Part shown: in pieces, positions 18,201 through 26,523 of the stretch
Layout: each line of letters opens with the position of its first letter
Numbering within the stretch: the stretch's first letter is position 1
Assembly: GCA_016763075.1 (NCBI GenBank)
Contig: JAESUM010000083.1
Coordinates: 1 to 36,341, forward strand
From: Pseudomonadales bacterium
Lineage (GTDB): Bacteria; Pseudomonadota; Gammaproteobacteria; Pseudomonadales; JAHRWD01
Length of the DNA stretch: 36,341 nucleotides
Reading direction: 5' to 3'
The notes under the pieces: generated by a model
Told to the model about the DNA's origin: nothing
Databases searched by the model: none
Seen by the model: only the letters and a program-made list of their open reading frames with translations
Program-made: the position numbers and the translations under genes

Positions 18201-18691
18201 AAGCGATGAAGCAAGGAAAGATACCTGATATTGAAAATACCCAAAGTGATTTGACCGAGGTGAATTTACACATCCCTGTATTAATTCCCGACGATTACCT
18301 TGGTGATGTGCAGGAGCGTTTAGTGCTTTATAAACGTATCGCAAATGGTAAAACTGACCGGCAATTAGAGCAGCTTCAAATAGAGATGATTGACCGTTTT
18401 GGATTGCTTCCAGATCCCGTTAAAAACCTATTTGCGGTTACTGCTCTAAAATTACGCGGGCAAGCCTTAGGTATTAAAAAGCTTGAAGCTAGCGCTCAAA
18501 GAGGCCGAATAGATTTTAATAAGGAACCTAAAGTTGACCCAATGAAAATTATTAATCTTATTCAGCAACGACCACAAGAATTTACCCTTAGCGGTTCTGA
18601 AAAACTATCGTTTAAATTAGAAATGGAAGATGCAGAACAACGCATTGGGCAGGTAGGACAAGTACTTGAGTTGCTCTCTGGCGGGACGTAA
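15227..18691 (+). CDS. mfd: Transcription-repair coupling factor Mfd
   Basis: Mfd is a DNA translocase that displaces RNA polymerase stalled at lesions and recruits UvrA. The 1154-residue length is normal. Domains in order are a degenerate UvrB-like N-terminal module (1-350), the RNAP-interacting domain near residues 480-550 (SAVVHIEHGVGRYRGLQTLP), a RecG-like helicase core with Walker A VCGDVGFGKTEVAMRA at about 635-645, Walker B as IDEEHRFGVRQ near 736, and the translocation motif region HQIRGRVGRSHHQAYAYL near 905. The C-terminal TRCF domain follows. All hallmark motifs are intact. No partner gene is coupled; it is transcribed alone. Confidence 0.98.
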   Translation: MPSQPLSPFSPPQIQSEKHQNWCGLEGASRSLALVQTAQQSNKPMLVVTTGSLMAQQLEAELQFFAQGKELPIFYFPDWETLPYDLFSPHQDIISDRLQTLHKLSQFERGILLVPIGTLMHRLLPKEELFKRSLILNVGDTLIPERFRNNLESAGYRAVSTVSEHGEFTLRGGILDIFPMGVEQPYRIELFDTDIETIRTFNPETQRSIEKVEGISLLPAREVPIDAQSITNFRNRWHDRFSGNPTDSSVYRDISLGIFPAGIEYYLPMFYESCDTLFDYLPEQTLIIKAAGFDRAAETFFNEVKQRFEQLRHNVERPIVNPEELFLYPDQLFNRINQQPNCSLFNSADEQPSKHLCNFSTKPLPDIAINHRAQQPLGNLEKFLGQANQRVLIEAESAGRREILLEQFRSIQVHPVEVPDWQSFVDSDTQIAITIAEPQKGFYLQQENIAVITELDLYNRKVMQQRRRERDENSSDLLVKSLTELNIGSAVVHIEHGVGRYRGLQTLPIDGEETEFLVVEYAESAKLYVPVASLDLISRYEGVDPDAAPLNRLGTDQWQKARRKAAEKIRDTAAELLEIYARREAKTGFAIELDEDSYQQFCAQFPFEETPDQQLAIDAVLKDMLSEQSMDRLVCGDVGFGKTEVAMRAAFLAVNDGRQVAVLVPTTLLAQQHYQTFKDRFADYPIKVEVLSRFRSSKQQTEVMKELENGQVDILIGTHKIIGKDLIYKNLGLVVIDEEHRFGVRQKEYLKSIRSQVDILTLTATPIPRTLNMAMAGIRDLSIIASPPAKRLSIKTFVTEMQQSIVEEAITREVLRGGQVYYLHNEVKSIEKTAADLRQMLPNVRVGVGHGQLRERELEQVMSDFYHKQYDVLVCTTIIETGIDVPNANTIIMERADKLGLAQLHQIRGRVGRSHHQAYAYLITPPAKLISADAKKRLEAIEATQELGAGFTLASHDMEIRGAGALLGDDQSGQIHSIGFSLYMEMLEKAVEAMKQGKIPDIENTQSDLTEVNLHIPVLIPDDYLGDVQERLVLYKRIANGKTDRQLEQLQIEMIDRFGLLPDPVKNLFAVTALKLRGQALGIKKLEASAQRGRIDFNKEPKVDPMKIINLIQQRPQEFTLSGSEKLSFKLEMEDAEQRIGQVGQVLELLSGGT

Positions 18692-18737
18692 CTATTAGCA
18701 AGTAGAAATAAAAAACGTTTTGGGCGCGAGTTCAATC

Positions 18738-18760
18738 GGTGAAGTTTAGCGAATTTCACC
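18738..18760. terminator. Hairpin downstream of mfd
   Basis: GGTGAA (18738-18743) and TTCACC (18755-18760) form the base of a hairpin, extended by TT/AA after one mismatch. It lies 46 bases after the mfd stop. No T tract follows on the plus strand, so it may be a processing or pause structure and not a classical terminator. Confidence 0.3.
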
Positions 18761-18855
18761 CGCAGCCATTACTGTTATCAGTATGAGTTATATACCATCA
18801 CAGCGGTTGTATAGTGATACACAAATGATGCACAAGCCCTCCTCATACCAAAAAA

Positions 18856-19449
18856 TTAGGCATCATTTTTTTTAACTTTTACCCACTTCCAGCCGGTGAA
18901 CATGGGTTTGATCAAATTTTCTTTTTTCCAAATCAGATAAAATAATACCGCCCCTACATGCAAGGCTACCAACACCAAAATAATTTTGGCGTTAAGGTGA
19001 TGCCACCAGGTTAACCACCCAATGGTTTCATCGGATACATATGATGCTAGCGGAGCCGATTCATAAAAGTCATCCGACTCTATAAATAAACCCGTAACCG
19101 CTTGTGCAGAAATAAAAACTATCATCAACAGCACAGATATTGACCCAACAGGGTTGTGCCCCGGTGTGCCACTGGGTTCTCTACGGTTCATGATTTTTAA
19201 ATAGCTAAAAATATCTGCCGGCGACATTAGCAGTGTTTTAAACCGAACGGGCGATGGCCCCAAAAACCCCCAAAGCAATCGAAACCCCACTAAACCCAAC
19301 ATGAGGTAGCCGGCATAAAAATGCCAGTCAATAGTGTCGAACTCCATGTATTCACCCAACCACCAACTAAAACTTAGGGTGATGGCCAAAACCCAATGCC
19401 ACAACCGCGACACTGGATCCCATATCTTCTTTAACTGGTAGCCTTTCAA
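18856..19449 (-). CDS. Cytochrome b561-type membrane protein
   Basis: A 197-residue four-helix di-haem b-type cytochrome of the Ni/Fe-hydrogenase/b561 group. It opens IWDPVSRLWHWVLAITLSF, with a haem-ligand histidine in helix 1. Further histidines occur in DWHFYAGY, LTWWHHLNAKI and LVALHVGAVLFY. It would pass electrons between the quinone pool and a periplasmic c-type cytochrome. It directly follows the cytochrome c' gene, a common pairing. The start is a TTG at 19449, the only start before the conserved WDP motif, with a stop just upstream. The 12-base spacing suggests co-transcription and possibly coupled translation. Confidence 0.9.
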   Translation of the reverse strand: MKGYQLKKIWDPVSRLWHWVLAITLSFSWWLGEYMEFDTIDWHFYAGYLMLGLVGFRLLWGFLGPSPVRFKTLLMSPADIFSYLKIMNRREPSGTPGHNPVGSISVLLMIVFISAQAVTGLFIESDDFYESAPLASYVSDETIGWLTWWHHLNAKIILVLVALHVGAVLFYLIWKKENLIKPMFTGWKWVKVKKNDA

Positions 19450-19461
19450 TTCGAGTAATAA

Positions 19462-19936
19462 TTAGTGGCTGTGTTCATCTTGAAATTCGTCATGGCAGCC
19501 TTTACAAGATTTACCCAAAGCTCCCATTTTTGCGTTAAGGGCTTCCAAACCATTGCCCGCAACTTCGCTAAGCTCTGTAACTGCGATGGCGTATTTTTTA
19601 CCGTATTTACCAATCTCAGGGTAAGTAGTCCAAAATTGCAGGTAATGCCGCTGTTTTGTTTGGGTAGCTTTTATTGTCTGATCCCGGAGGCCAATGTTGG
19701 CTGGTATCAAGGTCAAGCAATAATTTCAGGTTGCCAATTAACGTCTGGGCTTGCTTGGCATCGTATGCAATTTTACCTTTAGCCATCGCAAACAATGGCC
19801 CAACGTTTAATGCCCTAATCGCCATCTCGCCTTGGCGGGCTTTTATGGCGCTAACGTTCGGATCTTTAGCTGCAAAACTTGATGCAGCCGCGCTGATTCC
19901 CACAGCAATTAAACAAATGTTCCATACCATTTTCAT
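19462..19936 (-). pseudogene. Cytochrome c', single frameshift
   Basis: Two overlapping frames together make a complete cytochrome c'. The first (from the ATG at 19936) carries a signal peptide MKMVWNICLIAVGISAAASS, then RQGEMAIRALNVGPLFAMAK and WPPGSDNKSYPNKTAALPAI. The second continues WTTYPEIGKYGKKYAIAV and ends GKSCKGCHDEFQDEHSH, with the CxxCH haem site. Removing one T from a TTTT run (AAAA at 19632-19635 on the plus strand) joins them as ALPAI-WTTYP, giving a normal 157-residue precursor. Such proteins bind NO or O2-related ligands or carry electrons in the periplasm. The precise one-base lesion suggests a recent event or a sequencing error. Confidence 0.9.
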
Positions 19937-20111
19937 AATATTTTCCTTTCCATTTTTATAGTTTTCTCAATATACGTACATTCAACATGCAGGTAAAATC
20001 TAATCTTAATATTTTAAAGCGCTGTAAAATCGAGAGCTTTATTTTGAGTCGGGTTATACTCTTAAACTATGTATTTCCCAGCCATCTATCACACCAAATC
20101 TTGTTCATAAT

Positions 20112-21155
20112 ATGTGTTTTTTACCACGCTCTTACTTTATAACCATGCTCATTGCATTGTGCTTAGTGAGCACATCACAGGCCCTCGCTAAACCCAACAC
20201 CACTAATGGCACCCATTCAGAAACCGAGCAATGGTACCAAGTGAATTTACTGGTCTTTCAACATTTAAAAGGCAAAACCACAGGCGAATTTTCAGAACAG
20301 TGGCCTACGGAGGTTGAGCTGGCTTACCCCAAACAAACCACATCGTTGCATCCGCTACTAAAGCCTAACTACAACCCATTGGTTCAGCCGTTGCCAAACT
20401 ATAGCCTTATGGTGGATGCAGATGCTGGGTTTGAAAAGGAGAAAGGTAACATCCGGCGCTCTGCTGGGTTCAGAACCTTATTTTATAAACAGTGGTACCA
20501 AAAACTTGGTAAAGGTGTAACTGGGCAGGCCGTCGCCATTCAAGGTGGAAAATCAACCGAAAAGCATCAACAACTTGAGGGTTGGGTGCGCTTCAGTCAG
20601 AAGCGTTATCTGCACCTTGAAGTAGATTTATGGCTGCATGACTTTGACGCATCTGGACAGCTAAACGGCGTTCAAACGTCGACACTGCCCGTACCTATTC
20701 CTGAGCCCGATCGGTTATTCAGCCAATTATTTGATTTGGGTCTGCCAGAAATTGCTAGATGGCATGCATCGCACCGCGTTTCTGCTGATAGTTCTACTTC
20801 CGCTATCAGCGGCGAGCCCGCCGTGGGGGCGCCAGCACAGCCCGGATCAGAAGCATGGTCTACTCCGGCAATGTTAGCGTTATTTAAACTATCGCAAGCA
20901 GATACCGAACGAGGTACAACAACGCCGTTTTATATCCGCTCACCGAAACGAACCATCACTTATGTAATGCATCAAAAGCGACGTATGAAAAGTAAAACTC
21001 AGCATTATTTGGATCACCCGCTGCTCGGGGTTCTTGTTGAGGTCATTCCTTACGAACGCGAACAAATAGAACTGCTAGATAAAACCACTGCGCTTTGGCT
21101 GCGACCCAATGCATCGGCATTTCAAACTAACGCCGCACCAACAACAGAGCATTAG
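20112..21155 (+). CDS. csiV: CsiV-family periplasmic peptidoglycan-binding protein
   Basis: A 347-residue exported protein with a signal peptide (MLIALCLVSTSQALA at residues 12-26). It begins its mature part with the CsiV-like pattern WYQVNLLVFQH, followed by LLKPNYNPLVQPLPNYSLMV, FYKQWYQ and LEVDLWLHDF. CsiV in Vibrio cholerae binds peptidoglycan and supports PBP1A activity. The C-terminal part has an RSPKRTITYVMHQKRRMKSK basic stretch and an HPLLGVLVEVIPYE motif typical of the family. Synteny with mfd supports the call. Function here is by homology only. Confidence 0.75.
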   Translation: MCFLPRSYFITMLIALCLVSTSQALAKPNTTNGTHSETEQWYQVNLLVFQHLKGKTTGEFSEQWPTEVELAYPKQTTSLHPLLKPNYNPLVQPLPNYSLMVDADAGFEKEKGNIRRSAGFRTLFYKQWYQKLGKGVTGQAVAIQGGKSTEKHQQLEGWVRFSQKRYLHLEVDLWLHDFDASGQLNGVQTSTLPVPIPEPDRLFSQLFDLGLPEIARWHASHRVSADSSTSAISGEPAVGAPAQPGSEAWSTPAMLALFKLSQADTERGTTTPFYIRSPKRTITYVMHQKRRMKSKTQHYLDHPLLGVLVEVIPYEREQIELLDKTTALWLRPNASAFQTNAAPTTEH

Positions 21156-21205
21156 GCTTTAAATAACCCTGCGCTCAAAGTGTTTTAGTGCCTTGTTTAA
21201 TTGGC

Positions 21206-21952
21206 TTAATTGGCTATTGATACAACGGCTGCTTCAAGTAATTGAACAACCTGTAGCATTCCAACAGAAGCGACTTTTTCAACTTCGCTCATGCAGATGG
21301 GCCTATCGCTACGTCCAGCAGCTGGATTAACCACTAAACAGACCGAAGCGTAAGCCATACCCAATTCTCGGGCGAGTGCCGCCTCGGGCATTGCAGTCAT
21401 ACCTACAAGATCGCATCCATCTCGTTCTAGCCTGTTGATCTCGGCGGCAGTTTCTAACCGGGGGCCCTGAGTACAGCCGTATACCGCACCGTTGTGCGGT
21501 GATAGTTGGAGCTGTTGTGCGGCTTTTTGTAGGTGCTGACGAAGTGTTTGATCGAAGGGTTTTTCGAATTCGATGAATATTACGTTACCCTGATCAGAGT
21601 ACGTTGATGCCCTACCCCAGGTGTAATCGATAAGTTGGTCTGGGATTACAATTGACCCAGCTGGCATGCTCGGATGAATCCCACCAACGGTATTAACGGC
21701 CAGTATTTTTTCAACGCCCATTTTTTTTAGTGCAGCGATATTCGCTTGGTAATTAATTAGATGTGGTGGGGTTTGATAATCAGAGCCATGCCTTGCTAGA
21801 AAAGCGACTGGCTCTCCACCGAATTCGCCAATTTGAATATCTGAGGATGGTTTTCCGTAGCTGGTAGATATTGTATGGCTTTCTACCTGCCCTAGTTGCT
21901 CCAGACTAGTTAGACTGGAGCCCCCGATGATGGCTAGCTTTACATCTTGCAA
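21206..21952 (-). CDS. S-methyl-5'-thioinosine/thioadenosine phosphorylase (PNP family)
   Basis: A purine nucleoside phosphorylase-family enzyme that cleaves methylthioinosine or methylthioadenosine from polyamine and quorum-signal metabolism. It has LAIIGGSSL (phosphate-binding loop), FLARHGSDYQTPPHLINYQA, AVNTVGGIHPSM, YGCTQGPRLETAAEI and DLVGMTAMPEAALARELG. The best start is a TTG at 21952: GAGGAAGG lies five bases upstream. A longer frame back to a TTG at 21967 would overlap rfbA. This gives 248 residues, close to the Pseudomonas methylthioinosine phosphorylase. The gene is the last of a minus-strand run behind rfbA, an unusual partner. Confidence 0.9.
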   Translation of the reverse strand: MQDVKLAIIGGSSLTSLEQLGQVESHTISTSYGKPSSDIQIGEFGGEPVAFLARHGSDYQTPPHLINYQANIAALKKMGVEKILAVNTVGGIHPSMPAGSIVIPDQLIDYTWGRASTYSDQGNVIFIEFEKPFDQTLRQHLQKAAQQLQLSPHNGAVYGCTQGPRLETAAEINRLERDGCDLVGMTAMPEAALARELGMAYASVCLVVNPAAGRSDRPICMSEVEKVASVGMLQVVQLLEAAVVSIAN

Positions 21953-21963
21953 TACGGCCTTCC

Positions 21964-22842
21964 TCAAATGAATTTTTTATCCAAAATATTCAATAGGTAT
22001 TGGCCGTACCCATTTTTTTTCAGTGGTTCTGCCAATCTTTCCAACTGTTCCGCTGAGATATAATTCATCTGGTAGGCAATTTCTTCAATGCAGGCAACCT
22101 TCAAACCTTGGCGTTTTTCAATGGTCTGAATGAATTGACCGGCTTCTAATAAAGAATCGTGGGTGCCTGTATCAAGCCAAGCGGTACCACGGCCCATGGT
22201 TTGAACATCTAACTGGTCCATTTTAAGGTACTGATTATTAACCTCAGTTATCTCAAGTTCGCCTCTTTCTGACGGCTTTACAGCCTTAGCAATATCAACG
22301 ACCTGGTTGTCGTAAAAATACAGCCCAGTTACGGCATAATTAGATTTTGGAACCAGTGGTTTTTCTTCTAAGGTTTTTGCTTTTCCCTTGGCATCGAACT
22401 CAACAACACCGTATCGCTCGGGGTCACTCACAGGATAAGCAAATACGGTAGCACCTGCAGTCTGCAACGAAGCGGTTTTCAAGTTCTCTGCCAGATCAAA
22501 CCCAAAAAACAGGTTATCACCCAATATTAGGGTAGAAGGGTCGTTGCCTAAAAAGTCTTCTCCGATGATAAAGGCTTGAGCCAAACCATCTGGCGATGGC
22601 TGAACGGCATATTCGATGTTCATGCCCCATTGGCTGCCATCTCTGAGTAACTGCTCAAAACGTGGCGTATCTTCAGGGGTCGAAATAACCAAAACATCTT
22701 TGATACCTGCTTGCATCAGTATGCTTAACGGATAATAAATCATTGGCTTGTCGTAAATCGGCAATAATTGCTTAGAGACGGTTTGGGTAATTGGGTATAA
22801 CCGAGTGCCGGACCCTCCCGCCAAAATAATGCCTTTTCTCAT
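21964..22842 (-). CDS. rfbA: Glucose-1-phosphate thymidylyltransferase RfbA
   Basis: Makes dTDP-glucose from glucose 1-phosphate and dTTP, the first step to dTDP-rhamnose and other deoxysugars. The 292-residue length is standard. The nucleotide-binding signature GGSGTRLYP is at residues 9-17, and [20 protein letters not shown] and ITEVNNQYL are present. The start ATG at 22842 has AAGGA seven bases upstream. rfbB, rfbC and rfbD are not in the window. ugd lies 36 bases upstream in the same direction. The gene therefore belongs to a sugar-nucleotide supply group. Confidence 0.97.
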   Translation of the reverse strand: MRKGIILAGGSGTRLYPITQTVSKQLLPIYDKPMIYYPLSILMQAGIKDVLVISTPEDTPRFEQLLRDGSQWGMNIEYAVQPSPDGLAQAFIIGEDFLGNDPSTLILGDNLFFGFDLAENLKTASLQTAGATVFAYPVSDPERYGVVEFDAKGKAKTLEEKPLVPKSNYAVTGLYFYDNQVVDIAKAVKPSERGELEITEVNNQYLKMDQLDVQTMGRGTAWLDTGTHDSLLEAGQFIQTIEKRQGLKVACIEEIAYQMNYISAEQLERLAEPLKKNGYGQYLLNILDKKFI

Positions 22843-22878
22843 TGATATTTCCTTGTCTAACTTTTTTAAAAACTAGTG

Positions 22879-24183
22879 TTAACGTCCGATCGCAGTGTAC
22901 ACAAATCCTTTAGATTCAATCTGCTCGCGATCATAAACATTACGAAGATCAATGAATTGATCTCCGTTCATGATTTGTTTCACATGAGCCAAATCAAGGC
23001 CTCTATAGGCATTCCATTCGGTCAAAATAACAAGAGCATCGGTTTCCGCCATTGCTGAATAAGCATCATCAAAATACTGCACTTCAGGCGGCAAAAGTTC
23101 TTTTGCCTCGGCCATCCCCTGAGGGTCATGAGCGTGAATAATAGCGCCTTTTTCTACCAAAGCAGGCAAAATTGAAAGCGACGGTGCATCACGCATGTCG
23201 TCGGTTTCTGGCTTGAAGGTTAAGCCCAATACGCTAATTTTCTTACCTGCAACATCGTTGCCTAAGGCTGCCCGAATTTTCTTAATCATACGCGCTTTTT
23301 GTCCGGCGTTAACTTCGATAACAGCCTCAACAATTCGACACGGAGATTCGTTTTCTTGCGCCATACGAACCAGAGCTTGGGTGTCCTTAGGGAAACAAGA
23401 ACCTCCGTAACCAGGGCCTGCGTGCAAAAATTTCCGGCCAATTCGGCCATCCATACCCATGCCTTTGGCAACGGCTTGTACATCGGCCCCTACGGCTTCG
23501 CATAACCCAGACATCTCATTGATAAAACTTATTTTCGTCGCCAAAAAAGCATTCGCTGCATATTTTATCAGCTCAGCGCTTTCTAAATCTGTTGCCAGGA
23601 TTGGGGTTTCGATTAAATTTAGCGGCCGATACAGCTCCCGTAAGCTTTTCTCTGCTCGTTCTGTCTCGACACCAATTACAACGCGATCCGGTCGAGTGAA
23701 GTCTGATATTGCGGCTCCTTCTCGTAAGAACTCCGGGTTAGAGGCCACATCAAAATCTGCATCTGGGTTGTGCTCTTCGATAATCCGTTTGACGTTTCGA
23801 GCGGTTCCAACCGGTACCGTCGATTTATCAACAATGACCGTATAACCCTTAAGGTGCTTTGCAACTTCTTTCGCGGCTTCGTATACATAGGTTAAATCCG
23901 CGAACCCATCGCCTCGCCGAGACGGCGTACCTACTGCAATAAATACAAGGTCTGCATTACCCACACCTTCTGAAAAATCAGTCGTGAAGGTTAAACGCCC
24001 CGTTGCCGCATTTTTTTGAACCAACGCTTCAAGACCAGGCTCATATATTGGGATCTGACCATTGTTTAATTTATCGACCTTTGATTGATCGATATCTATA
24101 CAGGTTACATTGGCCCCAAACTCAGAAAAACAGGTGCCTGAGACTAGCCCGACATAACCTGTTCCGATCATCGCTACATTCAT
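22879..24183 (-). CDS. ugd: UDP-glucose 6-dehydrogenase
   Basis: Oxidises UDP-glucose to UDP-glucuronate with two NAD+, supplying uronic acids for exopolysaccharide or LPS. The 434-residue protein has the Rossmann NAD site GTGYVG at residues 7-12. The catalytic cysteine C263 lies in GPGYGGSCFPKDT. Other family motifs include PEFLREGAAISDF, the KYAANAFLATKISFINE helix and LGLTFKPETDDMRDAPS. The start has AGGAAA about nine bases upstream. It sits between cysC and rfbA in one direction. Confidence 0.97.
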   Translation of the reverse strand: MNVAMIGTGYVGLVSGTCFSEFGANVTCIDIDQSKVDKLNNGQIPIYEPGLEALVQKNAATGRLTFTTDFSEGVGNADLVFIAVGTPSRRGDGFADLTYVYEAAKEVAKHLKGYTVIVDKSTVPVGTARNVKRIIEEHNPDADFDVASNPEFLREGAAISDFTRPDRVVIGVETERAEKSLRELYRPLNLIETPILATDLESAELIKYAANAFLATKISFINEMSGLCEAVGADVQAVAKGMGMDGRIGRKFLHAGPGYGGSCFPKDTQALVRMAQENESPCRIVEAVIEVNAGQKARMIKKIRAALGNDVAGKKISVLGLTFKPETDDMRDAPSLSILPALVEKGAIIHAHDPQGMAEAKELLPPEVQYFDDAYSAMAETDALVILTEWNAYRGLDLAHVKQIMNGDQFIDLRNVYDREQIESKGFVYTAIGR

Positions 24184-24229
24184 TGTTTCTATTTCCTAGT
24201 GGTTCATCTGTCCGGTGCAGTACTGTCAT

Positions 24230-24249
24230 CGCAAACCTGTAGGTTGGCG
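24230..24249. other. Imperfect hairpin between cysC and ugd
   Basis: CGCAAACCT (24230-24238) and AGGTTGGCG (24241-24249) pair with one mismatch around a GT turn. It lies in the cysC-ugd gap, 46 bases before the ugd start. There is no T tract, so it could be an mRNA processing or attenuation structure. Confidence 0.3.
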
Positions 24250-24283
24250 ACTCAAGCCCAGCGCTGCATCTGTAAATTACTGC

Positions 24284-24880
24284 TTATAAGATATTGTGGG
24301 ACCGCAAATATTCCATCACTTGTTCAACACATTGGTCGAAATCAGCTTCATCGGGATTGATCGTTATTTCGGGGCTTTCTGGAGATTCATACGGTGAATC
24401 AATGCCTGTAAAGTGTTTAATTTCACCCTTTCGCGCTTTTTTATAGAGGCCTTTAGGGTCTCGCCGCTCGCAAGTTTCTAAAGAGGCATCCATAAACACT
24501 TCGATAAACTCACTTTCTTCAAACAACCCTCTGACCATCTCGCGGTCTTCTCGAAAGGGTGATATAAAAGCTGAAAGCACGATCAACCCAGCATCTACAA
24601 ACAACTTAGAGGCCTCACCGATTCGGCGGATATTCTCTACGCGGTCGGCGTCGGTAAAACCAAGGTCGCGGTTAAGGCCATGACGAACGTTATCGCCGTC
24701 GAGCAAATATACGTGACGATTCAGTGCGAACAGTTTTTCTTCTAAGGCCCCAGCAAGCGTTGATTTCCCAGAACCACTAAGACCGGTAAACCACAGCAAA
24801 CATGGCTTTTGCTTTTTTTGGTTTGCACGGTCAAGTTTTTTAATGTTGTGCGGATGCCAAACAATATTGTCATTGCTCAT
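24284..24880 (-). CDS. cysC: Adenylylsulfate kinase (APS kinase)
   Basis: Phosphorylates APS to PAPS, the sulfate donor. The preferred ATG at 24880 gives 198 residues beginning [15 protein letters not shown], matching E. coli CysC. A longer TTG start at 24910 is less likely. The P-loop GLSGSGKS is at residues 33-40, followed by [48 protein letters not shown] and FTGIDSPYE. It stands without cysD, cysN, cysH or other assimilation genes, next to ugd and rfbA. The context hints that PAPS is used for polysaccharide or lipid sulfation as well as for assimilation. Confidence 0.95.
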   Translation of the reverse strand: MSNDNIVWHPHNIKKLDRANQKKQKPCLLWFTGLSGSGKSTLAGALEEKLFALNRHVYLLDGDNVRHGLNRDLGFTDADRVENIRRIGEASKLFVDAGLIVLSAFISPFREDREMVRGLFEESEFIEVFMDASLETCERRDPKGLYKKARKGEIKHFTGIDSPYESPESPEITINPDEADFDQCVEQVMEYLRSHNIL

Positions 24881-25025
24881 ATTTTTAGTCTGCGTGTAAT
24901 TAAATTCCAAAACCTACTTGCCATTATTTATTGTGTTTCGAAGGCAATCTATTAAGTGTAGGTGATGATAAAACTCGGAACAAACTATTCGCTGAATTCA
25001 ATGACGCAGAACCGAAGAAAAGGTG

Positions 25026-25259
25026 CTACCTCCCTTTTCTAATACGGTAATAGAAGCGTTTATCCGCTTCTCGTTCTTCGAGTAATTCATGATCTAAAAA
25101 TGCGCAAAATTTGGGTATATCCCTTTGCGTAGATGGGTCTGTTGCAATCACTTCTATGATATCACCAACATTGACTTCGTCGATTTTGTTATGTAACAGC
25201 ATAACGGGTTCAGGACAAAACAAACCACATGTATCCAGCGAAAGAACAACATCGCTCAT
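25026..25259 (-). CDS. tusA: TusA-family sulfurtransferase
   Basis: A 77-residue sulfur carrier protein. The active cysteine is C15 in LDTCGLFCPEPVMLL, the DxxGLxCPxP hallmark of the TusA family. The remaining fold, VGDIIEVIATDPSTQRDIPK then FCAFLDHELLEE, matches TusA. In E. coli TusA relays sulfur from IscS to TusBCD for tRNA 2-thiouridine and also supports molybdenum cofactor sulfur transfer. It sits between cysC and prpC; the 115-base gap to cysC means a shared transcript is possible but unproven. Confidence 0.93.
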   Translation of the reverse strand: MSDVVLSLDTCGLFCPEPVMLLHNKIDEVNVGDIIEVIATDPSTQRDIPKFCAFLDHELLEEREADKRFYYRIRKGR

Positions 25260-25356
25260 GTCAGATTACTCAACAAATGATGATTGGGCTGGAAGCGTAG
25301 CGCGGCGCTCATAGTTGCCACAGGTAGGTAAGGATCGGAGAGCATAATGCCAGGAA

Positions 25357-25382
25357 CTCTCTGCCCCAACTTAGGCAGAGAG
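25357..25382. terminator. Strong hairpin after prpC
   Basis: CTCTCTGCC (25357-25365) and GGCAGAGAG (25374-25382) form a perfect 9-bp stem with an eight-base loop, 16 bases after the prpC stop. On the minus strand no T tract follows. It may therefore protect or process the prpBC mRNA, or act as a weak terminator. Confidence 0.45.
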
Positions 25383-25398
25383 CACACAGCGGTAGAAA

Positions 25399-26523
25399 CT
25401 AGCGCGAAGCTATTGCAGTCACTTTACGTAACTCAACACCGACATATTCAGCGCTTGGCCGAATAATACGGTTGTCAGCACGTTGCTCCATAACATGTGC
25501 AGCCCAACCCACTAGGCGAGAGCATACGAATAATGGTGTGAACAGTTTGGTAGGAATACCCATGAAGTGATAGGTCGATGCGTGGAAGAAATCTGCGTTA
25601 CAAAACAGTTTCTTTTCGCGCCACATGACTTCTTCACAGCGTACAGATACCGGATAAAGAACTGTGTCACCAACGGTTTCTGCAAGCTTTTTGCTCCACT
25701 CTTTGATGATGACATTACGGGGGTCAGATTCGCTGTAAATCGCGTGACCGAAGCCCATAATTTTGTCTTTACGTGCCAGCATACCCATGATTTCAGCTTC
25801 AGCGTGATCCGCATCTTTAAAGCCTTCGATCATATCCATCGCTGCTTCGTTGGCTCCACCGTGTAGTGGGCCTCGTAGCGTACCGATTGCACCGGTGACG
25901 CATGAATGCATATCAGAAAGAGTTGATGCACAAACCCGCGCAGTAAAGGTCGAGGCATTAAATTCGTGCTCGGCATAAAGAATCAGCGATACATCGAGTA
26001 CCCGTGTATGCAGCTCACTGGGCTTTTCGCCGTGCAACATATGCAGAAAGTGGGCGCTTATTTGCTCATCATCGGTTTCGGTTTCGATCCGCACACCATC
26101 GTGCGAAAACTTGTACCAATAGGCTATGATCGATGGAAACAGCGCTAATAATCGATCCGCTGAATCTTGCTGCTGGTCAAAATCAGCTTCGGTTTCAAGG
26201 TTACCGAGCATTGAACAACCTGTGCGCATCACGTCCATCGGGTGTGCATCAGCCGGAATTCGCTCCAGTACTTCTTTAAGAGCATCGGGTAAACCACGAA
26301 GTCCTTTTAGCTTTTTCTTGTAATCATCAAACTGAGACTGATTCGGCAGTTCGCCATTAAAAATCAGGTACGCGGTTTCTTCAAAGGTTGCGTTGTCCGC
26401 AAGATCTTTAACATCATAACCACAGTATGTCAGGCCAGAGCCCGCTGTACCGACGGTAGACAGTGCTGTTTTACCGGCTACCTGGCCACGTAGGCCTGCT
26501 CCACTAAGTGCTTTTTTTGTCAT
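25399..26523 (-). CDS. prpC: 2-methylcitrate synthase
   Basis: Condenses propionyl-CoA with oxaloacetate in the 2-methylcitrate cycle. The 374-residue length fits the short bacterial citrate synthase type. The three catalytic residues are visible as H221 in [15 protein letters not shown]260 in [10 protein letters not shown] and D311 in [17 protein letters not shown]. The N terminus [15 protein letters not shown] and [12 protein letters not shown] match methylcitrate synthases, in contrast to the larger GltA. The start overlaps the prpB stop by four bases (ATGA), so the pair is translationally coupled. Confidence 0.95.
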   Translation of the reverse strand: MTKKALSGAGLRGQVAGKTALSTVGTAGSGLTYCGYDVKDLADNATFEETAYLIFNGELPNQSQFDDYKKKLKGLRGLPDALKEVLERIPADAHPMDVMRTGCSMLGNLETEADFDQQQDSADRLLALFPSIIAYWYKFSHDGVRIETETDDEQISAHFLHMLHGEKPSELHTRVLDVSLILYAEHEFNASTFTARVCASTLSDMHSCVTGAIGTLRGPLHGGANEAAMDMIEGFKDADHAEAEIMGMLARKDKIMGFGHAIYSESDPRNVIIKEWSKKLAETVGDTVLYPVSVRCEEVMWREKKLFCNADFFHASTYHFMGIPTKLFTPLFVCSRLVGWAAHVMEQRADNRIIRPSAEYVGVELRKVTAIASR

